Below are positions 10,050 to 20,855 of a DNA stretch of 64,000 nt, piece after piece. A program made the position numbers and the translations under genes. Every line of letters starts with the position of its first letter. Position 1 is the stretch's first letter. Origin of the DNA: Incurvaria masculella (Eukaryota > Arthropoda > Insecta > Lepidoptera > Incurvariidae); assembly GCA_946894095.1 (NCBI GenBank), contig OX335655.1, positions 19,530,001 through 19,594,000 on the forward strand, written 5' to 3'. The notes under the pieces are model-generated. The model was not told the DNA's origin. It worked only from the letters and a program-made list of their open reading frames with translations, and did not search any database.

Positions 10050-11205
10050 AATAAAACTAGATCACATTCTCTTAAATCTTAATTCATAAGCCTTATTTTT
10101 GGATTCGCTGCAGTCAGGCAAAAACAGTGATATGTTAATAAAATGTGAATAGGTGAAAAAGACAGTCGTCTCCGTTGCAACTTTACGTGTTCGTGTGACA
10201 AGTCACGCGGGCCGCGCCGTTTAAACATTCTTGAGACATGCATTACATTGCCTTTTCTGTGTTGTGGATACATTGTTGACATTGGTAATGAAATGTTCTT
10301 CGCTAATAACCACCGAAAATAACTGCCGTGCCGTGTAGTATGTACACGTCATCTAATGGTATAGTTAGGTATGCTCGGATTAATATGAATAGATTTAAAT
10401 TGGTCAATAAATGTCAGGTATCGCTGCATGTCTGTGTTAGACTTTCAACTTTTAGATCTATTGAATCGTTGAATATTAAATGGGACATATGTTACAAAAA
10501 GTAATTTTCGAGAAAACTGCCCAAAACTGTTTCTTTGGAAAGTGTTGGGTTTGGCTATTTCCGAACTCTTTCAGTTTAACTGAAAACTATTTTGTTTCAT
10601 ATTAAAGTATTGATAGAAACGCTTTGTTTGACATCAATTAAAACCAATATACCTACATTTCGTATAATTTATATTATTAAAATGAAATCCGTAAACCACA
10701 TAAAACCTTTAGTGCATTGAGTTAATATAAGTACATAATAACTCAATGCTTTTATGCAAAGATTATGCATAGATAAGCCTTTCAAACCCAGAGATCTCAA
10801 TCTTTGTCCAAACCATCTTCAAACCATGTTCAATCTTCATTCTCTATCATCTTATCTTTTTCCAGTTTCTATTCTTTTCTGTCAAAGTTTTCCAGTTCCG
10901 TTAAGAATATTTTTTCGAAAAAACAATGCGTGCAGCCATATACATATGTCAGATATAGGAATTCAAGTAAATTAAATTATTTTCTAACTTGGTTTATGTG
11001 GGAGCGCAATTTTCTGATGCTCGACCTTCACCGGCCGCTTTCTCTTGTGACGACGTCAATACGCGTTTGATTTCGTGTATTTAATCTTTATATTTTTCCA
11101 TCATCTTTATGTAATCTTTTAGGCATAACAACTTTCGTATTAGTTATCAGGGCAGAGAGGTAACAAAAAATTGAATGAATGTTGATTGCTCGATTTTGCG
11201 TTAAT
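10050..11205. other. No recognisable feature
   Basis: AT-rich sequence. Short frames at 10079-10282 (minus) and 10754-11070 (plus) show no recognisable domain, and I do not call them genes. Confidence 0.4.
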
Positions 11206-11433
11206 TTTTAGGGTTCCGTACCCAAAGGGTAAAAACGGAACCCTATTACTAAGCCTCCGCTATCCGTCCGTCCGTCCGTCTGTCACAGGGCTATATGTCA
11301 TGAACCGTAATAGGTAGGAAGCTGAAAATAATAATTAAAGAAACAAAAAAAACGATTGTTTCGTGTTAAATCTTGTACGATGGTACGGAACCCTTCGTGT
11401 GCGAGTCCGACTCGCACTTGGCCGGTTTTTTTT
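11206..11433 (+). repeat. GTGCGAGTC-family repeat, internally deleted
   Basis: Both hairpin-bearing ends are present, but the central ttgccgctataacaac segment is missing, giving about 230 bp in place of 290-390. Confidence 0.9.
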
Positions 11434-11930
11434 GTTTTGTCCCTGACTTGCGGGCCCCGACATGGACCGTTGTAGACCAACAAGAACCATATCTTTAAAC
11501 ACAATATCTCGTCTCACACGTATACTAACGGGGGTCGGTTGACTTACAAGTTTCTGCAAAACTGTTAGTTAATATGTCAATTGAAATGCACTTTGACGAT
11601 GTTAAAACTTCAATACATTACAACTTTCCTGCGATATTTAATCGAATTGAACTTCCAAATCGCGTGGCTCTCGTTTGGAGTTTCCGAACGAAGTTTTTGC
11701 AAGCGACACGTGACGCGACGGAAGACCTTGGCGCAATCTAGGAACTGGAGGGCTATTCTGAGAATAGCCGGCGCGGCTCGTCGGCTGCAGCGCCACGCCG
11801 CGCCTTGTGCTGGCCACGTGGGCTGCACTATTCCCGTCGGCGGCCAGCTTAACGTGCACCCTGGATCTTCTACCCGGAACCCTACACACCATACACCTCC
11901 GCCGTGGTTTCATGCTCGTGAGCGCTACGA
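11434..11930. other. Unassigned, GC-rich towards 11930
   Basis: The stretch 11690-11920 is more GC-rich than its flanks and yields overlapping frames on both strands, none with a recognised domain. It sits between two oppositely oriented repeats of the same family. Confidence 0.35.
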
Positions 11931-11931
11931 A

Positions 11932-12219
11932 AAAAAAACTGGCCAAGTGCGAGTCGGACTCGCACACGAAGGGTTCCGTATCATCGTACATGATTTAACA
12001 CCAAAAAATCACGTTTCTTGTATGAGGACCCCTTTTAATTTTTATAATTTTTGTGTTTCACCTTTTGTTGTTATAGCGGCAAAATAAATACACACTCTGT
12101 GAAAATTTCAGCTGCCTACCTATTACGGTTCATGAGCCCTGTGACAGACGGACGGACGGACAGCGGAGGCTTAGTAAAAGGGTTCCATTGACACCCTTTG
12201 GGTACGGAACCCTAAAAAA
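11932..12219 (-). repeat. GTGCGAGTC-family repeat
   Basis: Full-length minus-orientation copy: begins with CTGGCCAAGTGCGAGTCGG and ends with GGGTACGGAACCCTAAAAAA. Confidence 0.9.
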
Positions 12220-12235
12220 CATTTCTCTTTGTCGC

Positions 12236-12755
12236 ACATATATTCCGGGAGGTCACGACATTTTTGGTCACGATAAGGTAAATGGCTCAATCTGGGTCCA
12301 CATATTACAGAAAAACCCTCTGATGCTAAATGTGTCGGTCTGCCTGCGCCAAGTGGTTGCGTTATCTAGGTTGACTATATAAAATAGATGTTACCTGATG
12401 ATGAATATTTATAACCAGTCGATTTTTTAATTAAATACTTAAATATACCTAAAGTTAAATCTGTACCTAAATCGCCTATAACTACGAAATGCAACCAGTG
12501 ATTTGTTCAGTTTTGGTATTGCTAAGCAAGTATGTACTGATACTTTAATTCTACGTTATTTGCAGCCATTTACCTTATCATATATATTCTTTGTCACCAT
12601 ACATACTTTTTCAGGCGCCTTATTTACGTAACGCAACCACTCGGCCCAGACAGACCGACACATTTAGCTTCAGTGGGTTGGTCTTTTTCCTGTGAACCCA
12701 GTTCAGCCATTTACGTTATCGGTACCATTTTTACCGCGATCTCCTAGTCTATTAT
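12236..12755. mobile_element. TIR element, 'GGTCACGACATT' family
   Basis: Long imperfect inverted repeats. The left arm carries ggtcacgacatttttggtc, aaatggctcaatctgggt and caagtggttgcgttatctag. The right arm carries their complements (acgcaaccactcggcccag, cagttcagccatttacg). About 500 bp and non-coding. Relatives lie at 16900-17125 (right half) and 61240-61915. Confidence 0.65.
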
Positions 12756-12869
12756 TCTCTGCTGCGTCTTCAAAAGATCGAATTCCAAAGTGTGGCTTTT
12801 ATCGTGCCGGCCACTGTACATTGTGGCCACTGTCTTGATGATTGACCGTCTGACCTTGCTTACCTACTA

Positions 12870-13030
12870 GGTGGTAAGGTTTATCCCGACCGAGTTAGTA
12901 CCATCGCCATGTTCGAACCGGCAATGAAAACTGTTCGTGTTTTCCACCCATGGAAATATACGATAGCTCAGCCATAGTCCGCAAATCCGCTGGCATGGCG
13001 CCTCGCTAAGCGTGGGTTCGCGAGGCGAGG
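12870..13030 (+). mobile_element. Degenerate SINE body
   Basis: Recognisable blocks TAGGTGGTAAGGTTTATCCC, gtaccatcgccatgttcgaa and gttttccacccatgg match the shared SINE body. Both ends are eroded. Confidence 0.6.
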
Positions 13031-13079
13031 TGTTTTTTGGCTTTTCAGAGTACTTTTGGTTCTCAGCACAGCCACCCAT

Positions 13080-13419
13080 ACAGGTTTTTGATTTAAAAAA
13101 ATGACTACCCTATACGTATTGATATATTTGCGAGTGTCATAATATGCGGCCTAAATGGCCGCATATTTGTATCGTGAAGTTAAATTGCTTTACAGCTTCA
13201 AGGGTCCATCCGCGGGTCCTTGAGAAGAAGGGTCCAACCTTTATTCTCAGATCAAAAAGAAAGGAGGTTATGCCATCTAGCGCGTGCCACACGCAAACAT
13301 AGTCGCAGTCGTGGCTCGTGTCGGTGGGAACCATAGAAAAAGCGCGCTGCGCGCGCATGCTAGGTCTATGGTGGAAGCAGACTTAATGAATGCATTTTTA
13401 GAGATCATTCGCGCGCGGT
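13080..13419. other. Palindrome and an unclassified repeat
   Basis: At 13141-13167 there is a perfect 11-bp-arm palindrome (AATATGCGGCC, 5-nt loop). The stretch 13260-13400 (acgcaaacatagtcgcagtc, gtgtcggtgggaacc) resembles 44030-44180, so it is probably an old interspersed repeat. No gene. Confidence 0.4.
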
Positions 13420-13828
13420 TTTATTTTTATGCAACCTGACATGGATGGCTAATACCACACAACTACCGTTATGATATTAGCTCAATCCACCACAGTCCCG
13501 AAGGAATTAGGTGCCATGCCAGGACCTTCTTTTTATGAGCAAGGCTACATTGAACTGGATGGAAAACACGGAAATTTGTTAATTGCAGCTTCGACCATCT
13601 TTTATATCCAATGGGATGGTACCAACCCGGGCGGGCTTAAACCTTACCACCTAGTAGGGGAAGGGGACCTACAGGTTTACATGGATTCCAAATCATGGAC
13701 CAGCTCGCATTCGTGACGGAATGCACTTATCGAACTCGGAAAGGGAAAGAAAGTGGTGCATGTCTGAATTGAACCCACACCTCTGGTGCGCTAGGCCAGT
13801 CCCCGCGCCACTAGGCTACGAGCCGCTC
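13420..13828 (-). mobile_element. tRNA-headed SINE
   Basis: Full-length minus copy. Head near 13828 reads CGGCTCGTAGCCTAGTGGCG on the element's strand, then the box B region GGGTTCAATTC, body, and tail ending in TCAGGTTGCATAAAAATAAA. Confidence 0.88.
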
Positions 13829-14098
13829 AAAAGCGGTACGCTTAGGCAATTCGGTCGCCCCTCCCGCCCTTCCTAGCTCGTCAGCGGACGACATTCCTCG
13901 GTGGTCGTTCAGCTTCCAATTAGCGGTCACTCGGCGGCGCCGTGTGGGTGTGGGTGGATGTCAGATTGGCTGACAATTGAGGAGTCAATGGAAGGGCCAG
14001 CTCTGCTGATTGACGCACTTGCCGCGTGCGTCCAGCGAGCGAGCATTCCCCGTCGCGGTGCGTGTCGTCTACGCCGTCGAATTACAGATTGCAGCCAG

Positions 14099-14278
14099 AG
14101 TGGTCAGTCTGAGTTCTCACCTAAATTGGCGTTTACGGCAAACCGATCGACTGGCGTTTTCTCCGAACTCCATAAAAGTTTTTACTAGATATTCTGTGGT
14201 TTTACTTTCTTCAAGCTGTTAAAGTCAAACTCAGACTTCCGATTTGTATGAAAACGCGGAGTCGGCGTAAACGGCAAT
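14099..14278. mobile_element. Mariner-like MITE, truncated
   Basis: Left end and body of the family at 30706-31050 (caaaccgatcgactggcg, gttttactttcttcaag, aaaacgcggagtcggcg). The right end is replaced by a GTGCGAGTC-family scrap at 14306-14336. Confidence 0.7.
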
Positions 14279-14305
14279 TAATTTTTTATTTTTCTTTATT
14301 TTACC

Positions 14306-14336
14306 AGCACCCTTTGGGTACGGAACCCTAAAAATA
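14306..14336 (-). repeat. GTGCGAGTC-family terminal scrap
   Basis: Only the terminal CCCTTTGGGTACGGAACCCT and the A run remain. Confidence 0.7.
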
Positions 14337-14344
14337 AAAATTAT

Positions 14345-14560
14345 AGCACACCGCAAGGAACTGTGTAGGCCCGATGCTAGGATCTTCCCTCGATTTGAGC
14401 ACGGTTAATTTTAACTGAAACGTTTTGTAACAATTTATTCAATGCGATCGTACCAGCCCGGACGTCTTCAATTCTGCCCTTAGTAAGTAACCCTTTCAAT
14501 TTTACATGGGCTCCGAACCAGGAAGTGATTCGCAATCCTCAAAGAACGCACACTATTTTC
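14345..14560 (-). mobile_element. Degenerate SINE body
   Basis: Minus-strand blocks of the shared SINE body (ggaactgtgtaggcccgatg at the tail side, attcaatgcgatcgtaccag, acatgggctccgaaccagg) with many substitutions. Confidence 0.55.
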
Positions 14561-15660
14561 ACACTGTTTCAAATAAACGGGTGAATAGATGTATTCCTGA
14601 AAGAGAAAGCCATAATAAATCGTTCTCAAAGCTGTTCTGTTGTGCCTCCCTTGCTCCGAGGGTTACACAATCGCTTACCGTTTTAATTTATTACACTTTC
14701 CATATTTCTAAAATTAACGGGCAATTGCGTGCCACTTGGACGTGCCGCAAAGCTATCGCGTCGTTTTTGTTAAGGCAAGAATATTAATTATTTCAACGGA
14801 ATTGAAATCACATCGCCGTAATTCAATATCACACTAGGGGCTGCGAGGAGAGCCGTCCCGACTAGACCGTGTTTTTGTCTTAAGGCGGGAATGTTATTTG
14901 AAATTGCTCCATATAAATGGAACATATGTGAACATGTGAAGCAACCTAACGCATTCATCCTTCAGTAGCTAAACATGCAGACCGAAGAGAGGACGGACTG
15001 TTGAAATCCGCTGGTTAGACCCGACCAGTTCGTGCGTGATCAAATACATTGAAATTCTGAAGTTTCAACTTCATGCCTCGAATTCAAAAATATTGCGTCA
15101 GTCTCTCGTGCGTTAGAAGTGAAACGACTTAGGTTCTTCTAGCATGGTTGACGTACGCACTAGCGCACGCGTGTGCAGTGACCACGGTATGGTGGAAGTA
15201 CGATTGAGTGTTTTAGAGTTGGGCAGTAGGATAATGAGAAGGGTTTCACTTTTTCATTTAGCCCAAGAACGTTTTGAGAGCTGTAATGTTAGGTTTATTG
15301 TTGTATGAATAAATAAATAAATAAACAAACAGGTATGAACGTTACAAACTTCTTGAATTAGCTTATAGGAGTTTCATATAAAAAGTTTTTAATATCTAAA
15401 CTTACCTAATAAAGGTTTAAAACACAGAGATAATAAATATTAGTTTTCAATTCAATCAGCCCCTTTCGCCGCCTTAAGTGCTGGTCGGCTTTGTTGGTAA
15501 TTGGCAATGTTGTAGGGCTCCTCCGTAGGGCTCCTCCGTAGGGTCCGCCGAAGGACGTCCGGCCGGAAAAATCGCCAAAAACGTATCACTCATAACTCTC
15601 TATATATTTTTTTAAATCGATGGTTTTTTTTCAGATTTTAATTCCCGTTTCCTTCCGAAC
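14561..15660. other. No recognisable gene
   Basis: Mostly unassigned. At 15513-15545 the 13-bp unit GTAGGGCTCCTCC is tandemly repeated, the last copy partly degraded. Confidence 0.4.
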
Positions 15661-15909
15661 GGGGGGCCCATTAGGTAAGAGTGAGTTTGAGTTCGGTAAA
15701 ATTCAAAAATTTAACTGTTTAGTTATATAAAATAACTGTTCAGTTATTGAAATAACTTTTATTTTACCCTCCAACGTATTCATGGGACAAATCGGATTTT
15801 GACCAAACTAAAATGACGTTCAAAAGTACGGAAACATTAACTATTTACAAAAGTGAGTTGATATTTAGCCCCGAATTCGAACTTAGTCTTACCTGAATGG
15901 GCCCCCAGC
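15661..15909. mobile_element. Short TIR element (~250 bp)
   Basis: Terminal inverted repeats of about 35 bp: GGGGGGCCCATTAGGTAAGA at the left and, in inverted form at the right, cttacctgaatgggccccc. The interior is AT-rich and non-coding. No target duplication could be fixed with confidence. The only copy recognised in this window. Confidence 0.65.
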
Positions 15910-16440
15910 GCTCTGCCTGTATGTTGTAACGAATTAGTAATTCATGCTAAGAGCATCACATGCGCTACGAAATGGAACCAGTGGCGCGTGGAAAATAATC
16001 CTAAAACCTAGGTTATGAACTAAATCATATATTGTTTATAATTGTGAATAAATTGCCGAGAAAATAATTTGACTTCATTGAGAAAGTATCAACAACAAAT
16101 TGAGAAAGTATGGTTATCTGAAAATATATTTGTATCAACGGGGCGGCAAGGTCCTGTACAAATATGGATATTAAACATTAATACTCTGATTTCATTTAGC
16201 TTTTGTCGTAATCATAATTAAATTTCAAGAAGAACGGTTTTTTGTTTGTGAAATCAGCAACCAGAAATGACCAATATCGGCTTAATTGTCTATAACGCTC
16301 CAGTGCTAACCGCACACCGAATTGGGGCGATATCGCCGAGTGGACCGTTATTCTGCCGCGCGCTCGTATCTGGGTGCTATAATAGACATTTTATTGTAAT
16401 TACTTATTCTGTGATTTTACTGCAAATTGACTGCACGTTG
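15910..16440. other. No recognisable feature
   Basis: AT-rich sequence with no gene seen. Confidence 0.4.
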
Positions 16441-16442
16441 TT

Positions 16443-16490
16443 CCCGCCCCACCCCCACCCCCGAGGGGTGGAGGTGGGGCGGGGGTGGGC
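16443..16490. other. GC palindrome with G-quadruplex potential
   Basis: A near-perfect inverted repeat of C-runs and G-runs (CCGCCCCACCCCCACCCC against GGGGTGGAGGTGGGGCGG) around a 2-4-nt centre. Four or more G-tracts of 3-5 occur in the right arm and just beyond. Confidence 0.7.
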
Positions 16491-16623
16491 CGAGGGGGCA
16501 GCTTGGGCCCCCGCTGGGTGTCACGTGACGCTCTGCACGTGATCAAGCAGTTTCTAGCGCGCTGCCAGCCGCCGCCGCATGCTTGGAAGGCTTCCGCGGT
16601 CTTGGCAGGTGAATGCTTCTATT

Positions 16624-16894
16624 AAAAAACCGGTTAAGTGCGAGTCGGACTCGTACACGAAGGGTTCCGTATCATAGTACAAAATTTAACACAAAAAATC
16701 AAGTTTTTTTTATGGGGCCCATTCATATTTATTAATTTATTATTTTACCTATTTTTTGTTAGAGCGGCAAAATAAATACACACTCTTTGAACATTTCAGC
16801 TTCCCAGCTATTACTGTTCATGAGACACAGCCCTGTGACAGACGGACGGACAGCGGAGGCTCCGTTTTCACCCTTTGGGTGCGGAACCCTAAAA
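16624..16894 (-). repeat. GTGCGAGTC-family repeat
   Basis: Minus-orientation copy with diverged hairpin (ggttaagtgcgagtcgg) and terminal GGGTGCGGAACCCTAAAA. Confidence 0.9.
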
Positions 16895-16899
16895 GCGAC

Positions 16900-17125
16900 T
16901 GGTTATTGTTGCATAATCAATAGATATCAATGTTTCTAGAAAATCAGTATATTCATCTGCAGGTACATACCAACATATATTTTATATAGCCAACCTAGAT
17001 AACGCAACCACTTGGCACAGGCAGACCGACATATTTAGCATTAGAGGGTTGGTCTCTATCATGTGAACCCAGATTCAGCCATTTACCTTATCGTGACCAA
17101 AAATGTCATGACCTCCCGGAATATT
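16900..17125. mobile_element. 'GGTCACGACATT' TIR element, right half
   Basis: Matches the right half of the element at 61240-61915 (actggttattgttgcataat, taacgcaaccacttggcac, ccatttaccttatcgtgacc) and stops at gacctcccggaatat. It abuts the GTGCGAGTC-family repeat on its left. Confidence 0.65.
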
Positions 17126-17572
17126 TGATATTTCGATTTTTTTACCGGAGTTTATGCTTAACAGACTCTGAGATAAAACCCAAAATTTTGGACGTTAGCA
17201 TCATATTGAGCCTTAAGTTACTGGTCCCACTTTCAGCATTGCTCCCAATTCCCTCTCCGGGGCAGGATCCTCAAATCGGACTCATAAAACATTCAGGCGC
17301 CGCGCCGCGCCGGCCATATTCTTAGCCCCGAGCGAAGTGGGTCGCTCACTGCGCGCTGCGCCCCGGAATGAGGTCACCGCCGCCGCTGCCTACCCCCCGG
17401 GCCCGGCGAGCGGGCCGTGAAGATACGCATCGGCGGCCACAACGACACATTGTGACGACGCGAAGAATTATGTAGCTGTCTCGGCACTTATGTGCTCGCG
17501 TTTTATCGTGCGCGTCCTGCTCGCGGTTAAGGATACCGACGCATTGAATGAAGGCTAAAATAATTTCACGCA
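17126..17572. other. GC-rich stretch without gene call
   Basis: The part 17290-17440 is CpG-rich (gcgccgcgccgcgccgg). No splice-compatible frame or domain was recognised. Confidence 0.35.
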
Positions 17573-17850
17573 AAAAAAGGCCAAGTGCGAGTCGGACTCG
17601 CGCACGAAGGAATCGTATAAGATTGAACACAAAACAATCAGGTTTTTTGTATGGGGCACCCCATTATTTTTTTTATTATCATTTTGCCTATTTGTTGTTA
17701 TAGCGGCAAAATAAATACACACTCTGTGAAAATTTCAGCTGCCTACCTATTACGGTTCATGAGATACAGCCCTGTGACAGACGGACGGACGGACGGACAG
17801 CGGAGGCTTAGTAATAGGGTTCCGTACCCAAAGGGTGAAAACGGAAAAAA
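17573..17850 (-). repeat. GTGCGAGTC-family repeat
   Basis: Starts at AAGGCCAAGTGCGAGTCGG and carries five GGAC units near 17778-17798. The terminal hairpin is intact in inverted form (gggttccgtacccaaaggg). Confidence 0.88.
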
Positions 17851-18567
17851 CAATAAGCCATTCCGATTCCACCCCATGCCAAAAATTCCTCAGGCAAGCT
17901 GCCTGGCGCGGCGCGCTGAGCACAATTCTGCCAGGGGTCAAAGATTGCGTGGTGAATGTGGTCGGTCTTGACCCTACCTCGCGGGCGACCTTCGGCACGC
18001 GAACCGTTTACTTACCGTGCGTGACATAACCAAATATACAGGATGCTTGCAAGGTCGATGCGAAGCCTTGAGCGGGTTATAGGGGAGGTAGTTCGGACTG
18101 TATTGAGCCAAACATAACTTAGTGCAAAGTCTTACGGATTTCGAGATTTTCGATATTTTTTTACCCTTAAAAACAAAACCCTTTTTTCACATTCGCACCC
18201 TAATTACTCACCAATGTAACAGCATTTTTTTTAATACGACAGTGCGTATCTTTTCTCTATGGATGCAACAACTAGCTAAAGCAGAGGTTCTCAAACTTAT
18301 TTTGCCTGCCGTCCACTTTTAGGATCCATTATTTTCCCACGCCCCCCAAAATGTTTAGCTGTACCACACCTTTAAATCACGAACGCAATCATTGCTTTGA
18401 TAAATTTAATTTAATTACATGTTTATAGTGTGCCACATCCGTTTAAAATTATATCTTGTTTAACGTACGTAGATAATTAAACGAAACTTTATAAATAATA
18501 TTTAGCAACATAATCGATGCATAATGTTTTGAAAACTTACGGTTTTCCGGTGTGCAATGCCGTGCTT

Positions 18568-18613
18568 GGCCGACATGTTTCGATTCCCACGACGGAAGCA
18601 TCGTCAGGGCCAC
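18568..18613 (-). ncRNA. Hammerhead ribozyme-like motif of the PLE
   Basis: On the minus strand, downstream of the PLE stop codon: GGCC, then CTGACGA (fits the CUGANGA core), a stem-II region (TGCTTCC...GGGAATC), GAAAC, a 2-bp stem III (AC/GU, loop AU), cleavage-type GUC, and GGCC to close stem I. Hammerhead motifs with tiny stem III are known from PLEs (established for the family). Stem II has mismatches at its base here, so activity of this copy is uncertain. Confidence 0.5.
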
Positions 18614-18650
18614 TTCGTTGCCCCGGAGTTACGTTTGACAGCCCGGCTCG

Positions 18651-19785
18651 TCAAACGGTAACTTGCGGGCGTCGGCTGCGAAGATTGTAGGTGTGGGTAG
18701 GTTCGGGCTGCCTCGTGGATGCGGGTAGGTTGTCAATTTGCTGCACCATAGACATATAGGGCTCCGTGCACACATAGCTAACGGTGTCAGCTGGTGCCAC
18801 TGTGACGTGTGTGCCCTTCGGTCTATGCTGCGCAAGAAGAGGAGTCCAAGACGGCGAGAGTCTGATACTGTCGTCCCTGTTGAAGTTTGCATGTCTGGAG
18901 ATTTCAATGGATTCTCGAACCAAGCGTGGCATATAGTACTTTTCTGCTGCTAGTGTGGTTACTTGGTCGAATCTAATCCAGTGATTACTCCCGCTCTCGA
19001 GGACATGCTCGCATATGGCTGACTTGTAACGTTCATTATTCTTCACCGCCTTGATATGCTCCGTTACCCTTGTTTGGATACTCCGCTTGGTTTGCCCGAT
19101 GTAGCTCTTGCCGCAACTACAAGGAATCTTGTACACACCTGGAGACTGGAGTGGAATCTTGTCCTTGACTGACCTCAGCATTGAAGCAATCTTAGGCATG
19201 GGTTTGAAAAATGTCTTGATATCAAACTTGCGTAATAGTTTGCCGATCCGGTCCGTTACGCCTTTTACATATGGAAGATATGCATTTTGTCGTGTCACAC
19301 CATACCTAAGAGGATGCGGGTTCGTCGGCTTCCTGCTCCAGTCCCGTACCGTATAACCATTGTGTTGCAACGCTCTTCTTACATGTGAAAGTTCTTCTTG
19401 CACATGGTCTTGATCACATATTTTATGTGCCCGATTCATTAACGAGCTCACCACGGACCTCAGCTGGGCAGGATGATGATGGGAGTTGGCATTAAGATAT
19501 CTGTCTGTATGTGTCGGCTTTCGGTACACAGTGTGACCTAGCGTGCCATCCGGCTTCCGTATAACTAATACATCCAGAAATGCCAATCTATTCTCCTTCT
19601 CTGTTTCCGTGGTGAACTTGATCTGTGGGTGCATACCATTAATGTGCTGAAGAAAAGAGTCCAGATGGGTCCGTCCATTCTTCATGATGGCAAAGGTGTC
19701 GTCTACATAGAAGTCCTCCATGAAGATATTTGCCACCACTGGCGCGACTGGCACACCGGAAAACCGTAAGTTTTCAAAACATTAT
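18651..19785 (-). pseudogene. Penelope-like RT/GIY-YIG protein, C-terminal remnant
   Basis: The frame is open from a stop near 19785 to the stop at 18651, about 375 codons. Numbering from the GTG codon at 19754: the RT segment 'PVAPVVANIFMEDF' (1-15), the catalytic YVDD (16-19), a connecting region, then a GIY-YIG nuclease with GVY at 206-208, a C-x-C at 212-214, YIG at 218-220, and the usual R..T.EH stretch at about 229-233. The C-terminus is basic. In intact PLE proteins a few tens of residues separate MEDFE from YVDD; here MEDF runs straight into YVDD, so the copy has an in-frame internal deletion in the palm. The N-terminal two thirds of the RT is missing. It is therefore defective for retrotransposition. 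The endonuclease part is intact in frame, which suggests a fairly recent insertion. Confidence 0.85.
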
Positions 19786-20013
19786 GTACAGCGACGGTGT
19801 AAATCTAAGAACATATAATCGATGCAGTATAATAGCTAGGTTTTCATTTTAGTTTAAAGTAGGTATCCACTGTAAAATATTAGAAAAACTCACATCTGCC
19901 ATGGCCCCCTAAACAAATTCAACGCTCCTTAATTCCCTCTGAGCCCTTTACCACCCCCCTGTACGCCCCTAGCGCCCACGAAGAGGTGTTATCACCCACT
20001 TTGAGAAAGACTG

Positions 20014-20555
20014 AGTTAAATGGACAACATTTTTAATTTTATAACCAAATATCAAACTAACAAATAAAAAAACAAAGTATTACTTAAAACATGGATTTGT
20101 TGCTGGTCTTAAATTTTTTTTTAAATTTCTGTTGTTTATCCCTTTCAAATGGTGTACCAAAAGTCACAGTAACTGGTAAATTTTGTGGACTACAATATTT
20201 CACTCTGAAATGGTTAACATTTTTACCCAGGAATGGTTGTACATACTTTCCATTGGGAATTTCGAAAGAGCTAAAAAACCCTTCACCGCAATAAGCGGAT
20301 GAAGAGGAGTGGAAATTAGAATAAGAGACTCGGAATAACACATCACCAAAATACCTCATTGTGGTTTTATTATTATTTCCAAACTACGTTTTATGGAGAG
20401 ACTAATATCCTACCGGTTTTGAATGGGGAACAATATGGTTATATATCACGACATGTGGCTTCTATCTAGGAGACCTACCATAAAAGATCTGTCAAAGCTC
20501 TCAGAGACCCTACAAAATACCAGAGACACCACTTTATTTATCTTTCAGCAAGTGT
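20014..20555. other. Unassigned, one doubtful small frame
   Basis: A 91-codon minus-strand frame (20084-20359) has non-repetitive, protein-like composition (for example FGTPFERDKQQKF near the C-terminus) but no domain I recognise, no neighbours to splice to and no clear poly(A) signal. I leave it unannotated as a gene. Confidence 0.3.
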
Positions 20556-20800
20556 AATTTGTTACGAATGCGAGCTGTGCCGACCATGTAAAACTGTAGG
20601 TCCCCTTCCCCTACTAGGTGGTAGTGTTGAGCCCGCCCGGGTTGGTACCACAGCAAAGAATGAAATAATGGTTAAAGCGGCATTGAAAGTTCAGTTCGGC
20701 CGTTAAAGGGAAGGTCCTGGCATGGCACCTTATTCCTTCGGGATTGTGGTGGATTGGGCTAATATAACGGTACTTAAATTGCATATAAAAAAAAAGTGAA
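20556..20800 (+). mobile_element. tRNA-type SINE, 5'-truncated
   Basis: Begins within the body (ttacgaatgcgagctgtgcc) and runs to the tail TTGCATATAAAAAAAAAG. The head is absent. Confidence 0.8.
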
Positions 20801-20855
20801 AACCACCTGCACACTCATAGAATAAATCTCCGGAACCCATTGTCGCCCCACCCTG

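Larger units (their letters stand above)
18521..19809 (-). mobile_element. Penelope-like retroelement, 5'-truncated
   Basis: A Penelope-like element (PLE) remnant on the minus strand. It carries the end of the reverse transcriptase, a connecting domain, a GIY-YIG endonuclease and a 3' hammerhead-like motif (18568-18613). A probable target duplication flanks it: AACATAATCGATGC at 18507-18520 and AACATATAATCGATGC at 19810-19825. A 36-bp sequence near the truncated 5' end (19751-19786) recurs as a perfect inverted copy at the 3' end (18520-18555). PLEs are reverse-transcribing eukaryotic elements with variable target duplications and inverted or tandem terminal arrangements, and this structure fits that. 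Confidence 0.85.
18282..20013. mobile_element. Old hAT-like element split by a Penelope-like insertion
   Basis: Ends CAGAGGTTCTCAAACTT at 18282 and (inverted) CACTTTGAGAAAGACTG ending at 20013 match each other imperfectly and resemble hAT inverted repeats. Flanking octamers AGCTAAAG and AGTTAAAT agree at 6 of 8 positions, as expected for an old 8-bp target duplication. Host sequence flanks the retroelement on both sides (18282-18520 and 19810-20013), so together it is roughly 440 bp, a MITE-sized element. Confidence 0.5.

Noticed and set aside
20084..20359. 91-codon minus-strand frame as a small gene
   Set aside because: Protein-like composition but no recognised domain, splice partner or expression signal; kept only as a note.
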